Notes: generated from the letters alone by a model not told the origin. A stretch of 64,000 bases of DNA from Cranoglanis bouderius (GCA_023630585.1 CM042562.1:5147684-5211683); one strand, 5' to 3'. Shown: positions 1 to 12,013, counted from the stretch's first letter. Translations and numbers: made by a program.

Positions 1-1212
1 CTGTTATTTCCTAAATTTCATAATATTTATGATATCACCACATCGTTCACCATGAAATATGGATACAAATGACACCAAACATGCCCTGAGGAATACTGTA
101 ATTTAACACAGTTTAGATGACCAGTTTTAGTTCACCTGGTGTCTCTGAAACACATTCCTGATCATTTTAACCTTAATCACATTACTGCCACAATTTTATA
201 AATCTACTACAGAAGCATCTATAGCTGTTCATTACAACATGGTTTTGTTCCATTTACAAAGTATGTAATGGAAAGGAAACAAAGGTTATCAAATGCCAAA
301 ACTGGTCTCTGCTTGGTTGCCAAATGAATCAGCTCCTACTTTCAAAACAATTTTCTGCATTAGCATAATATGTTGTGACTTTTCCCCCCTCAGAGGCCCT
401 GCTAACGTAACCATCTCACAACCATAGACAACCATCAACTCACCAGGGTGCAGCAGTTCACACAGGGAGCTCATATGCCCAGTGTGAGAAAACAGTCCCA
501 TGACATTAATGTACACTAACTGACTGATTTTCTGATCTTCCCAGTTACATGGTACAGAACTTACAACCCCCCCCCCCCCCTTTTCTTTAAATTAGCTATT
601 AAACTTAAATAATAAATAAACAAATAATAAAATAAACAAATAAATAATAACACTGACAGTAATAAATACTTACACATTACTGCTCATGGGTGAATTCTTA
701 AAAGAGACTTCAGCATGTAATTAAATATGTAATCAGTACAGCTCACAGCTCCTTCACCACTGTAAAGTAATTAAGTCCAGACAATTTTGTACTCCATTAA
801 AGTTAAAATAGTTCTTAGTGGAAGATCTCTTCCAAGCATGAATAAATACTCGGAGCGAGAGAAAGAGAGAGCGAAGGCTGATTGAAGCGAGAAAGAGAGA
901 GAGACAGAGAGAACTACACTTGGCCACATCACACCACCAGAAGCTGAGTTCAACGAACTCTACACTGTGTAAGCTGCGTCCTGCCAAAAGCTGACCGGCA
1001 CGCTGATGAGATGCAAAAAGGTAGAGGGAGAAGAAAATGCACTGAATTCCTGCTGAGTGTCTCCTGCAGCAAAGAACATTGAAAGAGCAGCCAGTGTGAT
1101 TAATGACCTGAGTGTATGGGAACAGCAACTTTAATTAGGGTTTCCACAAGCAACATAAGACACAATGGATCTCTGGTGATACTGTCAGTAGGGGTCCAAC
1201 CAATATACTACC
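1..1212. other. Gene-free stretch, AT-rich
   Basis: I see no supported exon here. The stretch is AT-rich and contains a poly-C tract near 569-578 and A/T-rich simple sequence near 590-660. Short open frames on the minus strand show no recognisable domain. If the candidate leftward exon near 4.5 kb is real, this would be first-intron sequence of that gene. Confidence 0.5.
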
Positions 1213-1404
1213 ACGGGCGTCTTAACCTCAGTGGTTAAGACGTTGGGCTACTGATTGGAAGGTCATGAGTTCAAATCCCAGCACCGCCAAGCCGCCAGTG
1301 TTGGGCCCTTGAGCAAGGCCCTTAACCCTCAATTGCTCAGATGTAGAAATGAAATAAATGCAAGTCGCTCTGGATAAGGGCGTCTGCCAAATGCCGTAAA
1401 TGTA
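1213..1404 (+). mobile_element. tRNA-derived SINE, copy 1
   Basis: The 5' part resembles a tRNA-type RNA polymerase III promoter, with an A-box-like stretch (GTGGTTAAGACGTTGGGC) and a B-box-like GAGTTCAAATCC about 30 bases later. The 3' part ends in CTCTGGATAAGGGCGTCTGC followed by AAATGCCGTAAATGTA, a tail shared by many fish SINEs and L2-type LINEs. A second copy lies at 52250-52402. I infer a SINE rather than a tRNA gene because the LINE-like tail is present and no complete cloverleaf is evident. Confidence 0.8.
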
Positions 1405-1795
1405 TACTGTTTAGATGATCAAACCAGATCACAGTTTCACTGACTAAAATTATAGGTATATTACTGGTTATGGGTAATTTAGTTCCTTAAACTATCCTGA
1501 CAGAATGTTCATTTGCTCAGGACCTAATTATAATCATTTCCTCTGCTTTACCTACATTCCCCCAAAAAAATAAATAAATAAATTAAAAAAGTCGACACTC
1601 AGATGCATTATTCCAAAGGCTCTTCCTTCATGTTTGTTATAATGATACCAGTAAGCAATTTACAGTTAAGAATGAATAATCATATAGCCTAGCAATTTTT
1701 TTTACATTATGTCTTATTATTTTATTTATCATTTTATTATGTATAATTTAGTGTGGTTACCAATTAGGCAGCCACCATAAGCTACACTTTGGTCC

Positions 1796-2115
1796 ACAGG
1801 AACATTCATTCACTCTCAGTTTTACTTTATCCTGGTCAGGTGGATCCAGGGAATACTGGGCATGAGGTAGGAATACACTCTGTACAATACCAGTCAGCCA
1901 GTTCATCATAAGACACCATGCACACACATTCAGAAGTGAGCAATTTAGCATAGCCAATTCACCTAGCCTGATTTTTGGGAGGTGGGAGGAAACCAGAGAG
2001 ACCAGAGGAAACCCCTACTAAAAAGGGTAGAACATGCAGAGAAACTTTTCACTGACAGCAACCCGAGTTCCGGATTGAACCGGGGATGCTGGAGCTATGA
2101 GGCAGTAACACTACC
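1796..2115. repeat. Interspersed fish repeat, degraded
   Basis: This stretch has the layout of a common teleost dispersed repeat: a CATTCATTCACT start, a 'consistent with GGAGGAAACC' block near 1985-2010, 'AACATGCAGAGAAAC', and a 'GGATTGAACC' block near the end. A better preserved relative is at 21953-22320 and a short fragment at 16381-16560. No coding capacity is visible. The assignment rests on shared word order, not on an alignment. Confidence 0.5.
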
Positions 2116-2754
2116 CTAGAGGATTATACCTGTGAGAGATTCCTGAGGCAACTCACATATGAAGCCTCATATTATTCCACTGATCCATAACATCCTCACA
2201 AAAACAGTCTTGTTACACTGGAAAAAGTCCAAATGATCCAATCAAGTAAATATATTTAGTCCAAAACACATTATTACATCAATAAATACCCACACACTAT
2301 TGCGGAGTCATTTCAAATTATAGGCAGATGTGCCTAATCTTTCACGTTTTCTCCGTTATAACTCCGGTTCACTTTCAGCACTTCAATTTAAAAGTCTGTG
2401 CGTAAAGATGCCTAACGAGTGGCAAGTGTTTCACCTCAGAAACTTTTTTACATAGTTTGTATTTTTTGCTTGTAATTTATTTAGTTATTATTTACTTGAA
2501 GGAAAAAAGCCTAAGGCCAAAACTTAAAGCATTTTTCAGAAATACTGAAATATACATATACATTTGTTTTAATTTATTTTAATAACTATAAATAAGAAGT
2601 GTGTGTTGGTCAATTATGGTATATTTTTGTGTTTCGCAGGCTTGTAATTTTATTTATTTATTTTTATACCTTTAATTACTTGTCGAAAAAAATTTGAAAC
2701 ACTTTGAAATACCTGAAGTATATAAAATGGCATTGTTTATATAAAAAAAAAAAA

Positions 2755-2755
2755 C

Positions 2756-2782
<27 letters not shown>
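2755..2782. repeat. (TA)n microsatellite
   Basis: Uninterrupted TA dinucleotides follow an A-rich run. Surrounding sequence to about 2940 is AT-rich with short inverted words around GGTACCAA and may be a decayed non-autonomous DNA transposon, but I cannot define its ends. Confidence 0.8.
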
Positions 2783-2786
<4 letters not shown>

Positions 2787-3546
2787 TTTGTTAATAAAAT
2801 AGTGTGTTGTTCAATTAGCATGTTTTTGCGTTTTGCTTTTGTACCGAAATTGGTACCAAGTATGTGGAATTTTACTGGCATTGGTACCAACTCCTGAAAT
2901 TTTGGTACTGTGACAACTCTAGTCTGTACAGTGACGAACATAATCTTGGCCAGTTCTTAAACGCAGTGGGCCGGTGGGATAATTCGGCCTGTGATCTGTT
3001 CATGTGACCTGTATGTGACTCCAACATCTACGAACTGGCTGCCAAATCTGTCCCAATCACAGAGTTAACCTGTCCAGCAAACAACACAACTGAATCTGAA
3101 TCCTCCAATGAAATATGCCTTCTGCACCCTGTGTAGTACAGTCAATTTTCACTAAAGAGCCATTTATCATACCGACACAGAGGAAAAAAGCATGCTCAGG
3201 TTACATACACGCACAAATATACGTTTAAGATCAAATAATGACCATAGCTGCACCTAGAGACGTTGTAGTGTAACGTGCAGTAAGTGCATTGTATCCAATA
3301 TCCAGTGCAGAAACAGTGCAGTGTTCAGTGACATCAGAGTACCGAGTCCACATCTCTGCTGCTGTACGGGCCTGGTACCGGTCTCCAGGTAAACGTCTGC
3401 GAGCCGTTTCCCCCCCTTCTTCCTTTTGTTTCATAGATGTAGGTAGGCAGTGTCATCACTTATTCATTTATCTTCAGCAGCTGCCTAAACGCTTCCATGG
3501 AAACCTTTCCAACACCTCAGCTGTTTGTTCATCTGAATGGTGAGGC

Positions 3547-3548
<2 letters not shown>

Positions 3549-3587
<39 letters not shown>
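3549..3587. repeat. (GT)n microsatellite
   Basis: About 19 uninterrupted GT units lie in otherwise unique, moderately GC-rich sequence upstream of the candidate promoter region at 4.5-4.9 kb. Confidence 0.9.
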
Positions 3588-3589
<2 letters not shown>

Positions 3590-4526
3590 AATCTCAGCTG
3601 TGTGTATGAGACTGTAACAGGCGATCAGTTACACAGATAAACAACAATCCATATTCAGAATAAAGCACAGACAAGGCACAGCAGAAGAACATTAACGCAG
3701 GGATGCTTATTGTATTTGTCAGTGCACATTTGTAGTGCCTTGCTAACAACCACTGAAATGCAGTTTATACAATGCACTGCTATTTGGTGAATTCGAGGGT
3801 GGGGTCAGGTAGGTTTCCTTAAACAATTTCAAAATTCCAGTCACAGTCAGGCAAAGACTCGTAATATCGTAAACTTTAGGGGGGGATTGCATTTGTTTTG
3901 TTGCTGTTTGGGAGTCGAAAGAGTCGGCTCTAATCAATGAGATGAGTCAAATGAACTGACTCACTAAAAAGAACCGGAATTTCCACCACTACTGAAATGA
4001 CTCGAGTGATAGCCATATCTTAAAGTCAGTAGTTATATCATTAATTACATTAGTCATAGCTAATGTCAACGAGCCGGAGCCAGTGTTAAACTACACACCG
4101 GCTACCGGCTAGTTGGACACAACACGTGCGTTTATGCTAATCATTGAAAAGAGTCAGTTTGCGCGTGAGTGAGTGGAGGGTCAGAGATATAAACAGTGTG
4201 AACCACACACCCCATTATTATAGTGTACGATGTGAACCGCCAGTGTGTTTGTCTACACGGAGCTCAAACGGTGGTATTTCATTCGAGCGTGATGAAAGAG
4301 CCAGTGTTATAGTGTCTAAACACACGGCAGTGAAAGTCGACCCTAATCCGACTCCACACTAGGCCAGCAGTGTGAGGGCAGAGCTAGCCTGAAACGAGGT
4401 GCACATTGCTCATGCAGGCTAAATGCGCTAGCCTGCTAACCCCCTGCACTGGCAAGCGAATACGAACAAAGGAGAAAAAAAAGTGAATACGAACAAAACA
4501 AAAAAACCCAGCGCGGTTTATCTTAC

Positions 4527-4690
4527 CGTGAAAATGTCTATGTTGTAGCGGACATCTTTTTGTAAAGCAGTCCCGTGTTGGACGTGAACTCGTGTCGTCC
4601 TTGAAAAGCAACACCGGTACTACAGTCCAGTACTCTCTACAGCACTCCCTGCCACTGTGTGTTCCGTTTACCGCCTCGTGTCTTCAATGT
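4527..4690 (-). other. Candidate 5' noncoding exon of a leftward gene
   Basis: Read on the minus strand, this GC-richer block ends at a strong donor (CACG|GTAAGATA, GT at 4526-4525). It lies just downstream, in minus-strand terms, of the CGCCATTTT motif cluster. No coding frame with a recognisable domain passes through it, so it would be untranslated. In human the gene upstream of TECTB on the opposite strand is GPAM, whose first exon would be expected here and whose coding exons would lie left of the window. That identity is inference from synteny. The exon's 5' limit is a guess. Confidence 0.35.
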
Positions 4691-4698
4691 TTAAAGCA

Positions 4699-4899
4699 GC
4701 CACAAGAAGGCGCCATTTTATAATCACTTCACGTCACTGCACCTAATTCAAACTTGCCAAAAGAAGGCGCCATTTTACAGCAATGCACCAAATTTACATC
4801 TGCCACAAGAGGGCGCCATTTGATCGCCACTTCATACCATTTCACATAAATAAATAAACAAACAAACAAGCAAGCAAGCAACAAGAGGGCGCCATTTCG
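4699..4899 (+). promoter_or_regulatory. Tandem set of four CTCF/YY1-like motifs
   Basis: Four near-identical words occur in the same orientation at 4699-4720, 4756-4777, 4802-4822 and 4879-4899. The best copy reads GCCACAAGAGGGCGCCATTT. The CCACnAGRGGGCGC part is close to the vertebrate CTCF core, and the CGCCATTTT part resembles a YY1 site. The intervening sequence is unrelated between copies, so this is not a simple tandem repeat. A short AAAC/AAGC tract precedes the last copy. Function as an insulator or promoter element is inference. Confidence 0.45.
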
Positions 4900-5174
4900 T
4901 GCGTAGGTCTAAAAGAAGGCATGTTTAACGTCTACTGGATTATGAATTGTCTGTAAATTGTCATAATCACATCCATTCCATGAACCATGACATTTTACCC
5001 ACAGTAGCAGAACAAATTAGGAGCAAGTGGTCAGCAAGATATAGTAACTACATTACCTATGGCCATTAGCTTCTATTTTTGATGATTAGCTGTATATCCT
5101 ACACATTTACATGTGTTTTCACCTCCATTCAAGTAGAGTAAAATATTTTTAGAATAACAGTTAATGTGCTTATC

Positions 5175-5193
5175 GATATATATATATATATAT
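5175..5193. repeat. Short (TA)n tract beside a Tc1 end
   Basis: A TA run followed by CACACA ends about 15 bases before the left terminus of the Tc1-like element at 5216. Confidence 0.8.
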
Positions 5194-5215
5194 CTACACA
5201 CACAGCGATACAATA

Positions 5216-6302
5216 CAGTTGCAGTCAAAATTATTGAACCCCCATTGCAAATCAGGTTTATTGTCAAAATTTACAGACTTTCAGTTGTTTGCAATGAACA
5301 AACCAAACAAAAGCAATTGAAATAGTTCAACACAATGAATGCTTCAAGTGGTTTCCCCAAATTCAACTGAAAACGCAACTTATAATGACTTCTCCAGTCT
5401 CAAAATTATTCAACCCCCTGAACAGAATCCCTCACAACAGCACAAATATGCAAAAGAGGAGTTGTCTCAAACATACTTGATGCAACTAATCAAGGGCTTC
5501 ATTAGTTGCACCAGGTGTGCTTGAGCTGAAACACATGAAATACCTGAACTGGCTAGGGGCAGAAAATACATGAAATACCTGGACGGGGCAGAAAAAGGAA
5601 GCTATCAATGGCTGCAACCAGATTTCTGAGAAGGCAGGTTGTGAGAAACCCTGGAAAAGACCTGCAGCAAGACTTGGTGGCAACAGGCGCTGAGGTTTCA
5701 GTGAGCACAGTGTGGCGCGTACTAAACACAGGAGGTTTCCATGCCAGAACTCCAAGACGTACACCACTGACCCAAAAGCACAAGAAAAGTCACTCAAAAT
5801 CATAGAAATAAGCCACAGAAGTTTTGGGATTCTGTTCTGTGGTGCGATGAAACAAAACTGGAACTTTTCGGGAAGATGGATCAGCGGTATGTCTGGAGAA
5901 AGAACAATGAAGAAAGAACACTCTGTCCACAGTCAAGCATGGTGGTGGCTCTGTGATGCTCTGGGGCTGCTTTGCATCCTCTGGCACTGAAAACCTGCAG
6001 CGTGTGGAAGGCAAGATAGATTCATTGAAGTATCAGGAAATCCTAGGAGAAAAGATCATGCCGTCTGTGAGGAAGCGGAAGCTTGGGCGTCACTGGACCT
6101 TCCAACAGGACAATGATTCCAAGCATACCTCAAATTCCACCAAGGCTTGGTTGCAGAAGAAATCCTAGAAGATTCTACAGGGCCATCACAGTCACCTGAC
6201 TTGAACCCCATAGAAAATCTCTGGTGGGATTTGAAGAAGGCAGTTGCAGCACACAAACCCAAGAATATTATTGAACTGGAGGCCATTGTTCATGTGGAAT
6301 GG
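5216..6302 (+). mobile_element. Tc1-like transposon family A, left part, 3' truncated
   Basis: The left terminus CAGTTGCAGTCAAAATTATT starts after a TA dinucleotide (5214-5215), as expected for Tc1/mariner insertion. A second copy of the AAAATTATTcAACCCCC word lies inside the arm near 5401-5420, which is the IR/DR arrangement with two transposase-binding repeats per arm. The right arm is missing: the element stops at 6302, where a long (TA)n tract begins. The missing right half of the same family is seen at 45868-46620, which supports the family assignment. Confidence 0.85.
5608..6302 (+). pseudogene. Tc1-like transposase remnant (family A)
   Basis: Several frames each translate a different part of a DDE transposase. 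An N-terminal helix-turn-helix segment is at 5608-5803. A segment with the first catalytic Asp (WCDET) is near 5843. A 'GGGSVMLWGCF' segment is near 5940-5970, the second catalytic region (FQQDND) near 6100-6120, and the SPDLNPIENLW block carrying the catalytic Glu near 6195-6225. The frame changes several times and the C-terminus is lost at the TA tract, so no functional protein can be made. Confidence 0.85.
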
Positions 6303-6306
6303 ACTA

Positions 6307-6308
<2 letters not shown>

Positions 6309-6380
<72 letters not shown>
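6309..6380. repeat. (TA)n microsatellite
   Basis: About 36 TA units directly replace the right half of the family A Tc1 element. The break in the transposase frame is at the first repeat unit. Confidence 0.95.
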
Positions 6381-6383
<3 letters not shown>

Positions 6384-6427
6384 CACACAAACATCTCAAG
6401 CAAGAACATACTAGCGAATATTCTACA

Positions 6428-7161
6428 TGTTAGAATCTCCCTCTCGCTACGCTGCTAGCTGAGGCTAGCGAAGTAGCGCACTTCCGCATTCCACGCTTCG
6501 TGCTACTATAAAGAGTAGCACGAGCGCTATTCATAAAAACCCTCCGGACTCATTCATGAACTCTGGTTTTGTTTACTTTGCCATGTGCTCTTTTGTTTTT
6601 GGTTTACGTCATGTCTCTGCCCCCGCTTCCTTATTGGTCCGTTTGTTTTGGTTCACGTCATGTTTCCTCCCATGTTCTGTCATTGGTTCTCCGTTTATAG
6701 TTTGATTATTGTTTCCAGGTGTTGTGTGTTTTATCTTGTCTGTCTTTATTACCCTGTTGTATTTAAACCCCGTTTTGTGTCCGCTTCCTCGCGGAGTATT
6801 AAATGTAATAAGAGTCATTATATTGAAGACTAACAGTTGAAGTAAAGATAAGGAATGGTAGATTCCTCCATGTTTTTGTTTTCCTCGCGTTTCCTAGACT
6901 TTGGATCATTGCCTCGTGACTTCTTTGATGTTTACCTTGCCATTTTTTGGGAATACCACAGTACCAGTTTTGGATTATTGCCTTTGTGAGTGTTTGGAAT
7001 TACTGCCCTGTCGTTTTGTGGAATATTGCCTGGTTTATTTGTGGATTTTTGTTAGACTGTTCCATTACTTTTGAATGTTCGATTATTTTTGAATGTTCCT
7101 AATAAACTGAGAATTTTCCCCTGCGAGTGCATCCTGCTTCCCTCCTTCCAGTTCCGTAACA
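6428..7161 (+). mobile_element. Solo LTR of an LTR retrotransposon
   Basis: The block begins TGTTAG and ends CCGTAACA, giving the TG...CA ends (TGTTA/TAACA inverted) typical of LTRs. It is flanked by a perfect 5-bp duplication, CTACA, at 6423-6427 and 7162-7166. Inside are a TATA-like TATTTAAA near 6760 and an AATAAA at 7101-7106, placing the R region on the plus strand. No gag or pol sequence is present, so this looks like a single LTR left by recombination between two LTRs. I cannot assign the family beyond LTR retrotransposon. Confidence 0.8.
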
Positions 7162-7169
7162 CTACAGAT

Positions 7170-9180
7170 GAGTGGCTAGCTAACAAATGCTAAGTTACTA
7201 CATGGAGTAATTACACCAGCTACTAGACCAATGAAAATTTTTGTCATTAATGATGTGGACTATTTCTTTTTATTTCATCTTTAAGTAATAATAGTTGAAT
7301 TCTCAGACATAATCCTATGTCTTTATGCATTCATACATTTAAAAAAAAAAAAAAAGTATATTTGGTAAGACGTGTGCCCGAATTCAGCAAAGAGATGCTT
7401 TTACTTATCAACAGTCTGAATAGGCACACATTCAGGTCACTATAAAAGTTATTATACACAATATACAAAAATAAATAAATAAAAAATTCAAATTCCAACT
7501 CTTTTATTCATTCAGAAACATCCTGCATTTTATTAAAACTAATCATGCACACAACTAATCATCCCAGGTGCTGGGATTACATAACATGTTGAAACCTCCT
7601 GGCAGTCTGAGGCACCTAGTTTTGATGTGTACTGTAATGTTAGCTGTCCCTGAGCTCTGTGGCTTAGAGTTGATCTGATCTGTATCTGCCACAGCAGTTC
7701 TCTCCATTCTCATGCTAATGCTTGTCTAAGCACATGGAGGATATCTGTACATGCCCTATGTGCACAAAACTATCCTCTTACCCCAGCATTGTGGGTCTGG
7801 GGTTTCTCATGTTTATTCAGTAGAAGATTGTGGGTGATGCAAAGTAATATTTGCAGATTTTGCAGAGGTACAACAGGCTGCACTGTTTGTTTACATAGTG
7901 TTTATAATTACATATGATATGCTCTTGATTTCCCAGGACTGCATATATAGTCAGTGCAGTTATGCATAAATAATTATCCATAAACCCCAAATTATCCATG
8001 TGACTAAAGTGACCTGAATGACCCGTTGTATTGTTTATTCCCACAAATAATGAAAGGTCAATTGAGGATAAGTTTTGTCCTTAAATACAAAAGAGAAGTG
8101 CAGTTTGAGGATAAAAAGAGCTTCTCTTAGTGTGCCTTTTTCTGAGTCTGAAACATGATCTCAAACTCTAGTCTTGCCGCTTAACTGTATCTAATCTGCA
8201 TATTTTCCAAATCTTGAATCTAAAAAAAATGCTGTGAGGGGAAACCCCCCCCCAAATACCCTTGATATATAAATAAGCAGAACCTGGTTCACAAACATGA
8301 CATGATGACAATGATTTTCAAAATTTTAGTCTTAATACTGGAACACATTTAGGAAATTTTAGATTTAGTTTAAGGATATATTTTACCAGTTTTATTTAAA
8401 TTAAGTTGCAATAGGTTTCATAATGCTCATCTCCTATGGGTAGAGAAGAAATACTACTTTTACATTTTTAATATTTAAAAAAAAAAAAAGTAAATCTCTT
8501 TATCTAACTTTGTCCATCTTCGAAGGATAAACATGGCATTGTCATTGCATGTCTGTTTAGCTAGATGCTACTTAGTCCATCCCATCTCTTTGAGATAAAG
8601 ACTGAAGACATTGGTAATAGAGCCCTGTAATGCTTTCAGTAATTATCCTTATCCTTTTTCTCTAAAGCTGAATAAGAGTGCCCTTGATGACTCTGTACCC
8701 CTTAGATTCCATCAAACAACACTGGAAAAGGTGGGATGCTTTAGATAACTGCTAAGAGTGGACTAATGCACCTGTTCCTCCATCTGATTGAAACCCATTA
8801 TGTAACGTAGCATGAGTGTGTAAGGTATCCAACTGCACCCCCACTGATGCCCATCACTCCTTAGATCTGTCAGTCGACACTAGACCTTAAAGGTTAGAAA
8901 TCAGCAATGATTTCTTCAAATGATGTTCACTGCCCAGCTTAGATTTAAACTGTTATGTTTAATCAGAACTATCATGTATTGTGTAGGACATATAAAAGGT
9001 TGTACAGAAGAAAAGATATGTTAAATGAAGAGAAAATGGTCTTCCCTTGAGAGGCTGTTAATTTAAAAGTCAATGTCTGGCAAGCACAGAAAGCTTTTGT
9101 GTTGTGGTTCACAATGCTATCACCAAATGCTCTCACCAGACTGGCAGCCAGCTGAATAAAGGGAGATTAATTCCTGCATG
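7170..9180. other. Intergenic, no feature recognised
   Basis: The sequence is AT-rich and unique-looking, with short A-runs near 7340 and 8478. I see no exon, RNA gene or repeat that I can support. It forms the upstream flank of TECTB. Confidence 0.5.
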
Positions 9181-9186
9181 TAGGAA

Positions 9187-9192
9187 TATAAA
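9187..9192 (+). promoter_or_regulatory. Probable TATA box of TECTB
   Basis: TATAAA in the context GGAATATAAAACGG lies about 220 bases upstream of the TECTB start codon. Transcription would begin near 9215-9220. The start codon exon opens at an acceptor ending at 9400 (TCCTTGCAG), so a 5' noncoding exon must lie between the two; its donor is not certain. Confidence 0.5.
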
Positions 9193-9408
9193 ACGGCCCC
9201 TGTGGCAGAACAGGTGATCTCCACCTGCACCCTGTGCTCTGACAGCACTGATTGAGACTGCTTGAGATCTTCACAATGTGGTAGAACCTCTATGACCCAG
9301 CACCGGTATTGTACACTTCATTTTTTTTATGTATCATGTTGTGATATTTGTAAGCATAGCTCTAACTGTGATTTGAATCCTAACATATTTCTCCTTGCAG
9401 TGTATGAA

Positions 9409-11822
9409 ATGGCTTTCGTCGCTGCACTTCTTTTTCTTCTCCCTGCCTCATGGGCTTGTGTTCCACAAAAAGCTGGTAGTTATCAAACCATCAAAAATGT
9501 TTCTATCGAAGTGAGCCAGCTTACTAGAACTACAACAGTGCTGTAATTTGACATGCATTGTTACTGTTGTTGTTGTTTTTTTAGATTATGTCATGATTTC
9601 CTGTTTCCCAAATGCCATCATCGCAAATGTGCCCGAGTGCCCATACGGGTGGGAAATAGGACAGCTGTCTTTGGGTGGTGTGTGCTACACAGGCGTCAAT
9701 ACTCCTGGCTTCTACCGCTTTACCATTCCTGATCTCACACCCAAGAATCTCTCGTACTGTGCCACCCTGTCTGAGGTAAAACTTGCCAATAGTTCTACAA
9801 TAACTTCATAAATTGCTCTCAGCCAAAAAAAAAAAGCTGCTTAGTTGTATTTCATGTAAACGTACACCTGCACACATGAAATGAAATGCTACATCAACCC
9901 TAATGACCAATGGTTTAAATAAGACTGCATAAATGACCACAAAGTGTGTGATTTTCATTTAAACGTGACAACCCATATCTCTCTTCTGACCAGTACGTTG
10001 GAGGCAAAGACCCAAAGTACATTTTCTACAACTCTATAGTCTCCAATGACTCATCACTCACAGTGCGGAACCAGCCGGTGAACTACACCTTTAGCTGCAC
10101 ATACAGGGCGGCTTACTTGGTCAACAATGCAGTCTTCAGTCAAAGGTAGACCCTATTACATTGACTTTCCTTGCATTAGTAGTAGGTATAAGAATTAATT
10201 CTGACCCAAGGACTTGCAGCCTTTTTACTAAATCATCTGCTTCTTCCAGAGTGGCAACGGTTTATGTCAACAATGGAAGTTTAGGTTCTTTTAAGTCTCA
10301 GTTGTCTATGAACGTGTTCACAGTGAGTACTGCGACCTTGCTTACATGTAGGTGTCCTAAAGTGTCCAATTAGAGAAATACTGATGAAGAATATATATGT
10401 AGTGGTTAATAATGTCAGCTCTGGTGAATATCAAGGAATCTCAAATCATTATATTTGAGGCTTTTGATTGTTTATGTGGCATACAGCTATAATAGTGCTT
10501 TAATGACTTACACTAAAACTATATATGGTCAAAAGAGATTACGTCAAGGACTAGATGAAGCATGAAGACTAATTGAAAGCAAATGTAAGTTTAAATTTCT
10601 CTGTTTGGTCTGGAGAACTCTAAGTTCCTGTACGCTAAAGATGCTCCATATGTGATTGACACATTGGAAATCGGCTCGGAGGTCTTCATCGGCATCGAAG
10701 CGAAAGGACTGAGTAATAGGTATGCGATCACAGCATTTATATTTTACTATACAGTACACTAAATAATTAGTCATATGCATAGATATATCACACAAACGCC
10801 TCAATCTACTTTCACAGGTTTAAGGTGGTTATAACAAATTGCTGGGCGACACCTACACCTTATTCAACAGACAAGAAGAGATGGAGCTTAATTCTCAATA
10901 GGTAATGCTGTATTTTGTAGTCTAAATAATCAAAAGAACAATAACGGCAGAAAAACCGAGCCTGTATCTATTACACATGTTTCTCTGTGTCAGTTTGCTT
11001 TTTGTTTAATCCAACTACTTTGTGTTCCTTGAGTGCAGCTGTTCATCAGATAACACTGTGACCATATTTGAGAACGCCAAAGACAGCCGCTCAATGTTCA
11101 AGTTCAATTCGTTCCGGTTTCAGCGACTAGAGAAAGTGTCCACTGTCTGGCTTCACTGCGAGGTTCAAGTGTGTGATGGCGAAAAGCTCTACTGTCAGCC
11201 GGTGAGCATGAAACAGCACATATGCATGAAAATATGTGCTGCTGAAATATGAAACAGACATTGCAACCCTAAATGATTTCTTTTCTAATGCTGAGACCTT
11301 TTTTTTTTTTTTTTTAACATCCCTGTTAAGACTCCATGTACATCAAGGAGTGTCAAATCTGAACCTGATCCACATGGAGGTGTCTTGACAACAGAGTTTC
11401 AAATTAAAGGTAGTGATTATTTTCAATAGATCAAAAGAGCAAAAAGTATTTTGTGTTAACTAACTGTGTCTTAAATGTGGTTGTTTGCAGCACAACATTC
11501 TTCCAGTTATACACATCTTGCAGGTACTTTAAGTGCTGTAATTTAAATGTAATTGCTATTTATTACAATTCTGCACTGTTACTTTTTACCTTGTCAGCCC
11601 GTTCATGATTTTCATATAAATTTGCAAATTATGATCGTTAACTGGACTGAATAATTTATATACATACAGTTTAGTGTCACATTATATTTATTTGACATTT
11701 GAAACCGAGTGTATATCCTTGGAAATTGAACCAGTGCTTTTTCTCTCCATTTCACAGGAACATTTCTGAGCATGTTGTGTGTGTTTCTGCTTAATGCAGT
11801 TTTGTATTATACCAGTTTGTAA
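9409..11822 (+). CDS. tectb: Beta-tectorin, complete, 10 coding exons
   Basis: Coding exons: 9409-9475, 9585-9775, 9994-10145, 10250-10322, 10616-10719, 10818-10901, 11039-11201, 11331-11409, 11491-11523, 11758-11822. Phase is kept throughout, giving 336 residues against 329 in human. Beta-tectorin is a secreted, GPI-anchored ZP-domain protein of the tectorial membrane and otolithic membranes of the inner ear. Residues 1-16 form a hydrophobic signal peptide. The ZP module follows, with conserved words such as PECPYGWE, PDLTPKN, RNQPVNYTFSC and, near the end, FNSFRFQ and WLHCEVQVCD. The last exon encodes a hydrophobic tail (about residues 316-336) fitting a GPI signal. The ATG is the one directly before the signal peptide; an ATG five bases upstream is out of frame. 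The exon 5 acceptor (GGTCTGGAG) is weak. Identity is supported by sequence and by synteny with GUCY2G. Confidence 0.93.
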
Positions 11823-11877
11823 AAGATGCGTAGTGTGGACTGGTATAAAATGTGCCCACTGTTCAAAACTTACTCTT

Positions 11878-11879
<2 letters not shown>

Positions 11880-11946
<67 letters not shown>
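11880..11946. repeat. (CA)n microsatellite in the TECTB 3'UTR
   Basis: About 33 CA units begin some 60 bases after the TECTB stop codon and before its polyadenylation signal, so the repeat should be transcribed in the TECTB 3'UTR. Confidence 0.95.
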
Positions 11947-11947
<1 letters not shown>

Positions 11948-12013
11948 CAGCCATACAAGTGTCTCAGGGACTGTAAGACACTTTCCTCCTAAACGCTTCC
12001 TTGCAATGTTTCT

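Noticed and set aside
1213..1404. Possible tRNA gene (A-box and B-box present); also 52250-52402
   Set aside because: No full cloverleaf, and the LINE-type tail and second dispersed copy show a SINE.
4384..4614. 76-codon minus-strand frame starting in the candidate first exon
   Set aside because: The frame crosses a strong donor site and has no recognisable content, so the exon is more likely noncoding.
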